DNA from: Amycolatopsis sp. GM8
GTDB taxonomy: Bacteria; Actinomycetota; Actinomycetes; Mycobacteriales; Pseudonocardiaceae
Length of the DNA: 64,000 nucleotides
NCBI RefSeq assembly: GCF_021653975.1
Contig: NZ_JAJKFK010000003.1
Location: 930,001-994,000 of the forward strand
Reading direction: 5' to 3'
The translations under genes were made by a program, and so were the position numbers. Below the pieces are notes generated by a model. It made no database searches, had not been told where the DNA came from, and saw nothing but the letters and a program-made list of their open reading frames with translations. Positions 8,940 to 16,739 of this stretch are shown one piece after another; the first letter of the stretch is position 1; the number at the start of each line of letters is the position of its first letter.

Positions 8940-10427
8940 CTAGTGCACGCCGGCTCCACCGGTGGCCAGATCGCGGCCGTGGCGCATCCGGATGGCGACC
9001 ACGAGACCGATCAGCGCGCACGCGGCGAACAGCAGGAACACAATGGTGTAGCCCGCGTCCGTGTAGACCGGCGTGTGGCCCTTGAGGGTCAGCACGTGTG
9101 AGGCGAGGATGGCGCCCACAATGACCGGCACCGCCGACGAGGTGAAGGCGGAGCAGAACGCGCCGAACCCGGTCGCCACACCGGTCATCCGCCCGGGCAC
9201 CGCCTCGATGATGAGGTTGTTCAGCCCGCCGTAGTAGCTGCCACCCGCGATGCCGCCGATGACCGCGAAAACGACGTAGTACCACAACTGATCATGGAAG
9301 AACGCGGTCAGCAGGGAGATGGCCGTGCTGACACCGAGGCACATGATCATGACCTTGCGCGGCGAGATCTTGCGGGTGAGATAGCCACTCAGCGGACCGA
9401 AGACCATGCTCAACAGTCCCCAGCCGAGAATGACCACGCCGACCTTGCCGGTGGAGAGGCCGAACGCGTAGCTCGCGCCGGGGGTGCTCTTCGTCTGCAG
9501 CATCTGGGAAACCATGTAGGTCCACAGCAACGGCACCTGGCCGAGGAACGCCAGGACGATCGCCCGGCTGAGCCCGGGTCCGCGCAGCAGCTTCAGCGGG
9601 ATCATGGGATCCTTCACGCGGGTTTCGGTGACGAAGAATCCCACCAGCAGGATCACGGAGATCACGAGCGGGAGCACCGCGCCCGTCGAACCCCAGCCCT
9701 TCGAACCGCCCTGGGTGATGCCGATCAGCAGCGACAGGGCGCCGAGTGTCAGCAACGCCGAACCCTTGATATCGATCTGCCGCAGGCTCGAGCGCTCGCC
9801 GGTAGGCCGGATGGAGGGCACGAAGATCGCCGCCAGGGCACCGAAAACGAGCATGTATCCGGCGCAGAACCAGAAGATCCCGTGGTAGTCGCCGACGCTC
9901 AGCAACGCTCCCGCCAGCAGGGGCGAGGCGAGGATCGCGACGCCGGTGGCCGTCGAGCCCATGCCGACCGCGATGGGAACCATCCTGGCCGGCATGTACT
10001 CGCGGAAGAAGGAGTAGATGACGCCCGGCAGGGCCACCGCGGACGCCTGCAGCACCCGGGCCACCATGATCAGGGTGAACGAGGTGGTCAACGCTCCGAT
10101 CAAGGAACCGATGATGAACACCGCCGCGACCACCATCAGGATCCGCTTGCGGCCGAAGACATCCGCCAGCTTCCCCATCAACGGCTGGATCGACGCCGCG
10201 ACGAGCAGGGTGACGCTGAAGACCCAGGGCAGCTGCGCCGGGGTGAACGGCGGGATCATGTGTGGCAGCACGGTGACGAACGCGGTCGCCCCATAGGTCG
10301 TGGTCTCCGCCATGAGCAGAACGACGACCAAGACGAATACGTAGTGCGCGGTGGACCGCTGCGGTGCGGTGGCCACCGGTGGAGACATTTCCTCGCTACG
10401 TGGTCGTTCCATTTCGGGCGTCGACAT
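8940..10427 (-). CDS. MFS transporter, DHA2 (14-helix) type
   Basis: A 495-residue major facilitator with about fourteen hydrophobic segments. The loop 2-3 motif is present as GKLADVFGRKR (about residues 88-98), and motif C-like glycines occur in GVAILASPLLAGALL. The length and helix count match the DHA2 drug/proton antiporter group. It is divergent from the LysR gene at 10743 with a 315-base regulatory region between, which contains one copy of the 134-bp block also found in front of the flavin monooxygenase gene. It could import the catabolic substrate or export a toxic intermediate; direction is not evident. Confidence 0.92.
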   Translation of the reverse strand: MSTPEMERPRSEEMSPPVATAPQRSTAHYVFVLVVVLLMAETTTYGATAFVTVLPHMIPPFTPAQLPWVFSVTLLVAASIQPLMGKLADVFGRKRILMVVAAVFIIGSLIGALTTSFTLIMVARVLQASAVALPGVIYSFFREYMPARMVPIAVGMGSTATGVAILASPLLAGALLSVGDYHGIFWFCAGYMLVFGALAAIFVPSIRPTGERSSLRQIDIKGSALLTLGALSLLIGITQGGSKGWGSTGAVLPLVISVILLVGFFVTETRVKDPMIPLKLLRGPGLSRAIVLAFLGQVPLLWTYMVSQMLQTKSTPGASYAFGLSTGKVGVVILGWGLLSMVFGPLSGYLTRKISPRKVMIMCLGVSTAISLLTAFFHDQLWYYVVFAVIGGIAGGSYYGGLNNLIIEAVPGRMTGVATGFGAFCSAFTSSAVPVIVGAILASHVLTLKGHTPVYTDAGYTIVFLLFAACALIGLVVAIRMRHGRDLATGGAGVH

Positions 10428-10526
10428 CGAGCGCCCTCCCTTCAGCCAGCGTCAGTGGTAGCGTTAGGCATTTTCACAACTTATGAGAATTCGGTGGACC
10501 GTTTTCCCATGGTGGGCGGGCACGTG

Positions 10527-10592
10527 TTACCTACCGAACTGACTGTCGTCAGTGCTCGTCGAGGCCGGGTCGACCGAGTCGTGGTGGTCCAT
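10527..10592 (-). CDS. Mini-ORF, apparent fossil of a monooxygenase start
   Basis: A minus-strand ATG at 10592 follows a GGAGGG ribosome-binding site that is base-for-base the one used by the monooxygenase at 21743. The first codons match too (MDHHD against MDHRD), but after the duplicated block ends the frame diverges and stops after 21 codons. It lies 99 bases upstream of the MFS start on the same strand. I read it as the leftover 5' end of a monooxygenase-type gene whose promoter now drives the MFS gene; it may be translated but is unlikely to make a functional protein. Confidence 0.4.
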   Translation of the reverse strand: MDHHDSVDPASTSTDDSQFGR

Positions 10593-10716
10593 CGCCCTCC
10601 TCGGCTCCCGGGTTGGACGGCATATGACCAACCCCATGTGCACAATCCATCAGAACCGCAGCGCGCTCTTTTGTCTAATGCATCTCGGCGCCGTTACCAT
10701 GCGTCGGACGCATCAA
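10583..10716 (+). repeat. 134-bp regulatory repeat, copy 1 (LysR/MFS promoter region)
   Basis: This block aligns without gaps to 21734-21867 in the same orientation. The first 19 bases are identical, the middle 45 have diverged, and of the last 70 about 60 match. The conserved end contains TTGTCTAATGCATCTCG and an ATGCGTC/GACGCAT palindrome. The other conserved end holds a minus-strand ribosome-binding site and ATG. It lies between divergent genes for the LysR regulator and the MFS transporter. Confidence 0.85.
10671..10713 (+). promoter_or_regulatory. Candidate LysR-gene promoter and LysR operator
   Basis: TTGTCT (10671-10676) and TACCAT (10695-10700) are spaced 18 bases apart and point toward the lysR start at 10743. 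The perfect 15-bp palindrome ATGCGTCGGACGCAT at 10699-10713 overlaps the -10 element. A palindrome over its own promoter fits negative autoregulation by a LysR protein. The palindrome is also present in copy 2 (21850-21864). Confidence 0.5.
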
Positions 10717-10742
10717 ACTTCAGCTCCCGGGAACGCCAGTCC

Positions 10743-11666
10743 ATGATCGACCTGTCGAAACTCCGCCACGCGGTAGCGGTAGCCGCGGCCGGAAGCTATA
10801 GTGCCGCCGCACACGCGATTCCGATCTCCCAGTCGGCCCTGACCCGGAGTATCCAGTCACTCGAACGCCAGTACGGCCTGATCTTGTTCGAACGGGACAA
10901 ATCCGGTGCCCGCTTGACCCCTGACGGCATCCGCTTCATCTCCCAGGCCGAGCGGTTGCTGCGGCACGCGCAGGCCATGGAGGAAGACGTCCACGGGCTC
11001 GCGGCGGGCCACGGTGCCACCATCAACTTCGGCATCGGCCCAGCTTCCGCGTTCACCTTCCTGCCCGGAGCGCTCCCCCGGTTGCTCGAAAGCGCCGCGG
11101 ACATCCGGGTGCGGATCCGGATCGGTTCCAACAGCGCGCTGCGCAATCTGCTCAGGTCCGGCGAGATCGACTTCTACGTCGGCGGGGTGCCGCTGGACTC
11201 GGACACCTTCGTCATCTCGTCCGAGCTGACGGTCGAACCCATCGCCGTCACCTCCCGGCTCCAGCTCATCGTCCGGGACGGGCATCCGCTGCTCGAGACC
11301 ACACCGACACGCGATGCCATCGCGGCATACCCTCTGGTGGCCGCGACCTTCGTCCGGGACACCCTTTCCGAGACCGACGTCGTCAGCCTGGGCATCCAGC
11401 GCCCCACGATCGAGATCGACGACTACGACCTGCTCACCGACCTCGTCCGCGCCACCGACGCCATCCTGGTCACCAGCTCCATCTTCAGCAAGTACCGCAT
11501 CGACCTCGGCGTCGTCGCGCTGAACCTCGACACGCTCACCACGCCGAGGCCGGTCACCTACGCGCTGATCTACTCCAGCGAGCGTGGCTTGCCGCCGGTG
11601 GCGGCGAAGGTCTCGAAGGTCGTCGTCGACACCATCGCCGCCGCACTCCGCACCGAAGAAGCCTAG
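10743..11666 (+). CDS. LysR-type transcriptional regulator
   Basis: A 307-residue regulator. The N-terminal winged helix-turn-helix covers about residues 4-62 (LRHAVAVAAAGSYSAAA, ISQSALTRSIQSLE, LFERDKSGARLT), followed by a coiled linker helix and a periplasmic-binding-protein-like effector domain (about 90-300). The start is ATG 10743. It is divergent from the MFS gene, the usual layout for LysR control, and is followed on the same strand by the F420-type oxidoreductase and sulfatase genes. Because its operator region is duplicated at the monooxygenase promoter 11 kb away, it is the best candidate to control both loci. The inducer is unknown. Confidence 0.94.
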   Translation: MIDLSKLRHAVAVAAAGSYSAAAHAIPISQSALTRSIQSLERQYGLILFERDKSGARLTPDGIRFISQAERLLRHAQAMEEDVHGLAAGHGATINFGIGPASAFTFLPGALPRLLESAADIRVRIRIGSNSALRNLLRSGEIDFYVGGVPLDSDTFVISSELTVEPIAVTSRLQLIVRDGHPLLETTPTRDAIAAYPLVAATFVRDTLSETDVVSLGIQRPTIEIDDYDLLTDLVRATDAILVTSSIFSKYRIDLGVVALNLDTLTTPRPVTYALIYSSERGLPPVAAKVSKVVVDTIAAALRTEEA

Positions 11667-11686
11667 AGACCACCGTCCACACGCGA

Positions 11687-11703
11687 CCCGAGCACCGCTC
11701 GGG
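11687..11703 (+). terminator. Small hairpin after lysR
   Basis: CCCGAGC (11687-11693) and GCTCGGG (11697-11703) form a 7-bp stem with a 3-base loop, 20 bases after the LysR stop. It could reduce read-through into the oxidoreductase gene. The stem is short, so confidence is limited. Confidence 0.35.
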
Positions 11704-11798
11704 GCAGGTCGCCGGGCCGTCTCTCTCGACGAGAATCGGGTTTTCACGTTACTGTCTGAACGGTCGGCCGCCCCACACCGCCGTGGAGGATGAGTAAA

Positions 11799-12905
11799 AT
11801 GATTGAACTCGGTACGGAACTTCGCTGGCAAGACCCGATCTGCACGATCCCGATGGAACGCGTGCTCCTGTCGGAAAAAGTCGGCTACGACGCCGTCTTC
11901 ACCGCCGAAGGGTACGGCAACGAAGGGATCGTCCCGCTGAGCTACATCGCCGCCCGCACCGAGCGGCTCAAGCTCGGGACGCGCATCATGGAGGTGACCG
12001 GGCGCCCGCCCGTGCTCGCCGGGATGGCCTACCAGACCCTCAACCACGTCAGCGGCGGCAACCGCGTGATCGCCGGACTCGGCAGCGGTTCGCCCCAGGC
12101 GACGGAAGGCTTCCACGGCCGCAAGTGGGGCGGCGCGGTCCCCCGGATGCGCGACTACGTGACCATCCTGCGTCAGGTCTTCGCCGGCCAGGACATCGAC
12201 CACCAGGGCAGCCAGTGGGCGGCGCCCTACCGCGGCCCCGGCCACATGGGGATCCCCGCGGCTCCGATCGGGCTCCAGCCCATGGGGGACATTCCGATCT
12301 GCATCGGCGCTTCCTACCCGAGAATGGTCGAACTGGCCGCCGAGATCGGCGACGGCTGGATGCCGCCGGGATTCGCCCCCGGCATGATGGAGACCTACCG
12401 GCCGCTGCTGCAGCGGGGCTTCGACAAGGCCGGCAACGGCAAGGGTTTCGACACCTTCAAGATCTGGTCGCACGTCGATGTCATCGTCGACGACGACGTC
12501 CGCGAGGCCATGCGGCCGTACAAGGAGTACGTGGTCACGTGGTCGGGCATGCAGCGCGCGAACATGGAGGCGCGTGGCTACACCGAACTCGCCGACCAGC
12601 TCGCCGACATCATGGGCAATGTGACCCCCGCCGACGCCGAGGCGCGAGTGCAGCAGGGGCTGAACCTGCTGCCCGACCCGTTGTGGCAGCAGGCTCTGGA
12701 CACCGTCCCGGACGAGTACATCGACGACGGCTGGCTGGTCGGCCCGGTCGAGCGCATTCGCAAGCGGGTCGACCCGTGGCTGAACTGCGGGCTCACCGGA
12801 CTGATCGTGCGGTACGGCCCGCAGCTCGGTTCGGCGCCGGTGATGGAGAACCTCGACGTGTTCGTGGCGATCGCGGAGGCGGCCGGTAAGGAACCTGTTT
12901 CCTGA
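11799..12905 (+). CDS. F420-type luciferase-like (LLM) oxidoreductase
   Basis: A 368-residue TIM-barrel flavin/F420 oxidoreductase. The GYDAVFTAEGYGNEG region, the TERLKLGTRIMEVTGR strand and GGNRVIAGLGSGSP are the usual cofactor-pocket elements. A close paralogue lies at 25171-26292: both share RWQD near the N-terminus, the PYKEYVVTWS region and DEYIDDGWLVGPV near the C-terminus. The ATG at 11799 is chosen because GGAGG stands nine bases upstream and the paralogue starts at the same point; an ATG at 11790 is too close to that site. It probably oxidises or reduces a substrate intermediate with F420; F420 use is inferred from the family. Confidence 0.88.
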   Translation: MIELGTELRWQDPICTIPMERVLLSEKVGYDAVFTAEGYGNEGIVPLSYIAARTERLKLGTRIMEVTGRPPVLAGMAYQTLNHVSGGNRVIAGLGSGSPQATEGFHGRKWGGAVPRMRDYVTILRQVFAGQDIDHQGSQWAAPYRGPGHMGIPAAPIGLQPMGDIPICIGASYPRMVELAAEIGDGWMPPGFAPGMMETYRPLLQRGFDKAGNGKGFDTFKIWSHVDVIVDDDVREAMRPYKEYVVTWSGMQRANMEARGYTELADQLADIMGNVTPADAEARVQQGLNLLPDPLWQQALDTVPDEYIDDGWLVGPVERIRKRVDPWLNCGLTGLIVRYGPQLGSAPVMENLDVFVAIAEAAGKEPVS

Positions 12906-13020
12906 GCGGGGCCACGACGGCGTGAGACCAATTCCACTCGTCGCCGGGTAGCCAATTCGCCGGGCGCATCCTTGAATACTGGGGACCAGGCCGTTCACAG
13001 CCGAACCCCGGGAGTTTCGC

Positions 13021-15243
13021 GTGCCAGGATCTCAACCCAATGTGATCATCATCCTTTTCGACGATCTGGGCTACGGCCAGTTCGGATGCTTCGGCTCCGA
13101 TATCTCGACGCCCAATCTGGACGCGCTCGCCGAAGGGGGTGCGCGCTACAACCGCTTTCACGTGACCGGCCTGTGTTCGCCGACCCGGGCCTCGCTGCTG
13201 ACCGGTCGCAACCACCACCGGGTGGGCATGGGACAGCTCACCGAGAGCCCGCAGACCAGCCCGGGTTATTCCGCGCACGTCCCCGCCTCCGCCGGAACCC
13301 TCGCGCAGGTGCTGCGGAACAACGGGTACAACACGATGGCGGTCGGGAAATGGCATCTCACCCCCCGCTGGGAACGCAGCGCCCGCGGACCGTTCGATCG
13401 CTGGCCGCTCGGAATGGGATTCGAACGGTTCTACGGGTTCCTCGGGGCCGAGACCAATCACTGGGCCCCGGATCTCGTCAGCGACAACGGTCCCGTGGCG
13501 CCGCCGAAGGGGCCCGAAGAGGGTTACCACCTGACCGAGGACCTGACCGACAAAGCGATCCGGCTCATCCAGGACCAGCAGCAGACCGGCACCGACAAAC
13601 CGTTTTTCATGTATTACGCGCTGGGCGCCATGCACGCGCCGCACCACGCGCCGCGGGAATGGATCGACCGGTACCGCGGGCAGTTCGACGAGGGCTGGGA
13701 CGCCTGGCGCGAAAAGCTCGCCGAGCGGCAGAAGGAACTCGGCATCATGCCGGCCGACGCGGAACCGAGCCCCCGGCCCGAATGGGTCACGCCGTGGGCG
13801 GACATGTCGCCCGACGAGCAGCGGCTGTGCGCGCGCAGCATGGAGGTCTACGCCGGCTTCCTGAGCCACACCGACGAGCAGATCGGTCGCCTGACCCGGT
13901 TCCTGGACGAGCTCGACATCCTCGACGACACGCTCGTCTTCGTCATGTCGGACAACGGCGCGAGCCCCGAGGGCGGCCTCTTCGGGTCGAACAACTACCA
14001 CCAGGTCGCCGGCAACCACGAGCGCGACGAGCAGGAGACGCTCGAACGGATCGACGAGCTCGGCGGGTTCAAGTCCTACAACCACTACGCGTGGGGCTGG
14101 GCCTGGGCGGGCAACACCCCGTTCCGGTTGTGGAAGAAGTTCACCTGGCTGGGCGGGACCCGGACCTCGCTGATCGCGCACTGGCCGAACGGCATCGCGG
14201 AGCCGGGCTCGGTGCGCGACCAGTTCTGCCACGTCATCGACGTCATGCCGACGGTTCTCGACGTCGCCGGTGTCACCGCCCCGGCGGAGATCAACGGGGT
14301 GACCCAGATGGACCTCGACGGCACCAGCTTCCGGGAGTCCTTCGCGGCGCGGGAGGCGCCCAGTGCGCGCACGTCGCAGTACTTCGAGATGGTCGGATCG
14401 CGGGCGATGTACTGCGACGGCTGGAAGGTCACCACCAACCATGTGGGCCCCACACCACCGCTGGAGAACCAGCTGATCCCCGGCAGCGGGTCCTACGACA
14501 CGGACCACTGGGCGCTGTTCGACCTCAACGAGGACTTCGCGGAGACCACCGATCTGTCCGATAAGCACCCCGAGATCGTCACCCGGCTGGTCAACATGTG
14601 GTGGACCGAAGCCGGCCGCAACAACGTCCTCCCCCTCGACGACGGCTGGCTCTTCCGGCGCAACCGCCGCCAGGCCCCGCAACTGCCGCCGCGACGGTGG
14701 GTGTTCCGGCCGGGCGGCTCGCCGGTGTCGGAGTTCGTGCTGCCGCCCTTGAGGTTCGGGTTCACCCTCACCGCCACCGTGACCGCGGACGAGCCCGCGA
14801 GCGGCATCCTGGCCACGTTCGCGGACTGGAACCAGGGCTGGTCCTGGTACGTGCTCGACGGTCGGCCGGTCTTCGTGGTCAAGATCTTCGGCCGCCTGTA
14901 CCGATTCCCGGCGGAGACCGTGCTCAGCGGCGGTGAGCACACGCTGGCCGTCGACTACCGCCCGGTGAAGGGATCCGGCGGCACGGTCGCATTGAACGTC
15001 GACGGGAAACCCAGCGGCGAGGGCCAGATCGCCGAGGATCTCCCGTGGTTCTGGCAGATGGGCCACCCCGGCCTGATCGTGGCGCGGGACCAGGGATTCC
15101 CGGTGTGTGCGGACTACACGCCGCCGTTCGAGTTCGCCGGGCGCGTGCACACCGTCGTCCTCGAGGTTCCCGACGGGGCGGCGCCGTCGCGTCCGAAGGC
15201 CCCGGCGGCGGGCGCGTTCACCCAGGCACTCCGGCACGAATGA
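13021..15243 (+). CDS. Type I arylsulfatase
   Basis: A 740-residue sulfatase of the formylglycine class. The metal ligands DD at residues 14-15 (IILFDDLG), the maturation signature with Cys52 in CSPTRASLLTGR, the K in VGKWHL and the later SDNGASPEGG metal-ligand motif are all intact. Cys52 would be converted to formylglycine by a separate enzyme, not seen here. The C-terminal ~200 residues form a beta-rich extension typical of the long actinobacterial AtsA forms. There is no signal peptide, so it acts in the cytoplasm on imported sulfate esters. The GTG start at 13021 has a GGGAG ribosome-binding site. Two direct repeats of CCAATTC lie upstream (12928 and 12952). Confidence 0.93.
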   Translation: MPGSQPNVIIILFDDLGYGQFGCFGSDISTPNLDALAEGGARYNRFHVTGLCSPTRASLLTGRNHHRVGMGQLTESPQTSPGYSAHVPASAGTLAQVLRNNGYNTMAVGKWHLTPRWERSARGPFDRWPLGMGFERFYGFLGAETNHWAPDLVSDNGPVAPPKGPEEGYHLTEDLTDKAIRLIQDQQQTGTDKPFFMYYALGAMHAPHHAPREWIDRYRGQFDEGWDAWREKLAERQKELGIMPADAEPSPRPEWVTPWADMSPDEQRLCARSMEVYAGFLSHTDEQIGRLTRFLDELDILDDTLVFVMSDNGASPEGGLFGSNNYHQVAGNHERDEQETLERIDELGGFKSYNHYAWGWAWAGNTPFRLWKKFTWLGGTRTSLIAHWPNGIAEPGSVRDQFCHVIDVMPTVLDVAGVTAPAEINGVTQMDLDGTSFRESFAAREAPSARTSQYFEMVGSRAMYCDGWKVTTNHVGPTPPLENQLIPGSGSYDTDHWALFDLNEDFAETTDLSDKHPEIVTRLVNMWWTEAGRNNVLPLDDGWLFRRNRRQAPQLPPRRWVFRPGGSPVSEFVLPPLRFGFTLTATVTADEPASGILATFADWNQGWSWYVLDGRPVFVVKIFGRLYRFPAETVLSGGEHTLAVDYRPVKGSGGTVALNVDGKPSGEGQIAEDLPWFWQMGHPGLIVARDQGFPVCADYTPPFEFAGRVHTVVLEVPDGAAPSRPKAPAAGAFTQALRHE

Positions 15244-15247
15244 GAGC

Positions 15248-15281
15248 CTGCTCCCGGCCACCGCGAGGTGGCCGGGAGCAG
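15248..15281. terminator. Bidirectional terminator between sulfatase and the convergent catabolic operon
   Basis: A perfect 15-bp stem, arms 15248-15262 (CTGCTCCCGGCCACC) and 15267-15281, with the tetraloop GCGA. It sits between the sulfatase stop (15243) and the stop of the small minus-strand gene (15287), so it can serve both convergent transcripts. Confidence 0.85.
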
Positions 15282-15286
15282 TGCGC

Positions 15287-15553
15287 TCACAACGTCATCG
15301 AGGGGTGTGGTTCGACCGGTGTCAGCACGACATTGACGCGTCCCTGCCGGGAAACCTCCGTCGCGTACCAGACCGTGTCGTCCGAGGCGAAGACGGTCAG
15401 TTTGCCCGGCTCGGCCGGGTCCCACTCCGCCTTCCGCATGTACAGCGGCGGCGCCATGAAGTACGAGCCGCTGACGATCGGATCACCGTCGACGACCAGC
15501 ACCTCGAACGACGGGGTGCCGAGGACTTCTTCTTCCTCTTCGATCTCCTGCAT
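15287..15553 (-). CDS. Small acidic protein of unknown function
   Basis: An 88-residue protein with a Glu-rich start (MQEIEEEEEVLG) and an otherwise beta-like sequence. No known family was recognised. Its start at 15553 lies 11 bases after the amidohydrolase stop (15565), and it is the last gene of the monooxygenase-dehydrogenase-CoA-transferase-amidohydrolase operon. The tight spacing suggests co-translation and a role as accessory subunit or chaperone for that enzyme, which is inference only. Confidence 0.7.
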   Translation of the reverse strand: MQEIEEEEEVLGTPSFEVLVVDGDPIVSGSYFMAPPLYMRKAEWDPAEPGKLTVFASDDTVWYATEVSRQGRVNVVLTPVEPHPSMTL

Positions 15554-15564
15554 CGCGACCGGCC

Positions 15565-16701
15565 TCAGTACTCGTCGGCGGGCGGTTCGCCGACCTCGGG
15601 GAAGAGGTCCTGGAACGACCCGACGGTGATCCTCCGGCGCACCGCGTCGGGCACGTCGTCGAACAGCTCGTGCAACGTCTTCTGCGTGTGCCCGTAGGTG
15701 CCCTCCAGATGCGGGTAATCACTACCCCACATCACGTTGTTCCACCCCAGATACTGCATCGCCCCCACCGCGGACTCATCATGCTGGAACGAGGCGTAGA
15801 CCTGCTCGTACAGGAACTGCTTCGGCGGCTTCGACAACTGCGGCCGGACGTACATGCCGTGCTGGCGGTAGCCCTCGTTCATCCGGTCACCCAGGAACGG
15901 GCCCCAGGTCGCGCCACCCTCCGACACCAGAATCTTCAAATCCGGATGCCGCTCCAACGCACCGGAAGTGATCATCTGCATGGTGGCGACCTGACCACCC
16001 CAGGTGGTCTGGGTGTAGTTCAGCACCGCACCGCCGGGCCCGCGGAAAGCCTGGCCGAAGCCCTTGTCGGCGTCCACCGGCTCGGTGCCGATGTGGAACG
16101 CGAGGACCTGGTTGGTTTCCTCGATCGCGGTCCACAATGGATTCCAGTAGTCGATGTAGTGATACGGCTTCTGCCCCGGCGGCACCGCCGTCGGCAAGAA
16201 CACCGCCCGGAACCCGAGATCCGCGACCCGACGCACCTCGGCCACCGCGTCCTCGACGTCGAGCAGCGAAATCGAAGCCGTGGGCACCAGCCGCTGTGAC
16301 GCGGCCATGATGTACTCCTTGGCCCAGTCGTTGAGCGCCTTCACACCGGCGGCCATCAGGTCGCGGCTCTTGATCGAGCTCGCCCAGATCCCGATCGAGG
16401 GGAACGTGACCTCGGCCCAGATGCCTTCCTCGTCGAGGTCCCGCAGCCGCAGCACGGGGTCGTTCGCCCCCGGCGCGCGCTTCGTGACGATGTCGCTCAT
16501 CGTGTCGCCCGAACTGCCGGGCTTGGGCATGTTCCGCTTGAACTCCTGCCCGTCGACCGTGATGATCTCGTAGCCGTCGAACTTCTGGCTCTTGGGCATC
16601 CGGTCCGCCAGCGCCTTCGGCAACCGCTGCTCGAACAAATCCTCCGGCTCGACGAAATGCGAGTCACCGGAATTCGCCCAGATCTTCTTGGGGATCGCCA
16701 T
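15565..16701 (-). CDS. Metal-dependent amidohydrolase (amidohydrolase-2, ACMSD-like)
   Basis: A 378-residue TIM-barrel hydrolase or decarboxylase. The start contains NSGDSHFVEPED, in which the DxH metal motif appears as DSH, and the C-terminal half has MWGSDYPHLEGTYGHT with the catalytic Asp, as in many actinobacterial predicted TIM-barrel hydrolases. A paralogue lies at 54445-55674, where the motif is DADQHMYE. The start ATG 16701 is preceded by an AAGGA site. It lies 38 bases after the CoA-transferase gene. Relatives hydrolyse or decarboxylate ring-derived acids, so it may act on an intermediate of this pathway. Confidence 0.86.
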   Translation of the reverse strand: MAIPKKIWANSGDSHFVEPEDLFEQRLPKALADRMPKSQKFDGYEIITVDGQEFKRNMPKPGSSGDTMSDIVTKRAPGANDPVLRLRDLDEEGIWAEVTFPSIGIWASSIKSRDLMAAGVKALNDWAKEYIMAASQRLVPTASISLLDVEDAVAEVRRVADLGFRAVFLPTAVPPGQKPYHYIDYWNPLWTAIEETNQVLAFHIGTEPVDADKGFGQAFRGPGGAVLNYTQTTWGGQVATMQMITSGALERHPDLKILVSEGGATWGPFLGDRMNEGYRQHGMYVRPQLSKPPKQFLYEQVYASFQHDESAVGAMQYLGWNNVMWGSDYPHLEGTYGHTQKTLHELFDDVPDAVRRRITVGSFQDLFPEVGEPPADEY

Positions 16702-16739
16702 GGTCCTTCCTTCGTGATAGTGGGTTGCCGTGCCGGGGA

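Noticed and set aside
12793-15261. An 822-codon minus-strand frame opposite the sulfatase gene
   Set aside because: The plus strand carries an intact sulfatase with signature residues over the same stretch. The minus-strand product has no domain and a skewed composition.
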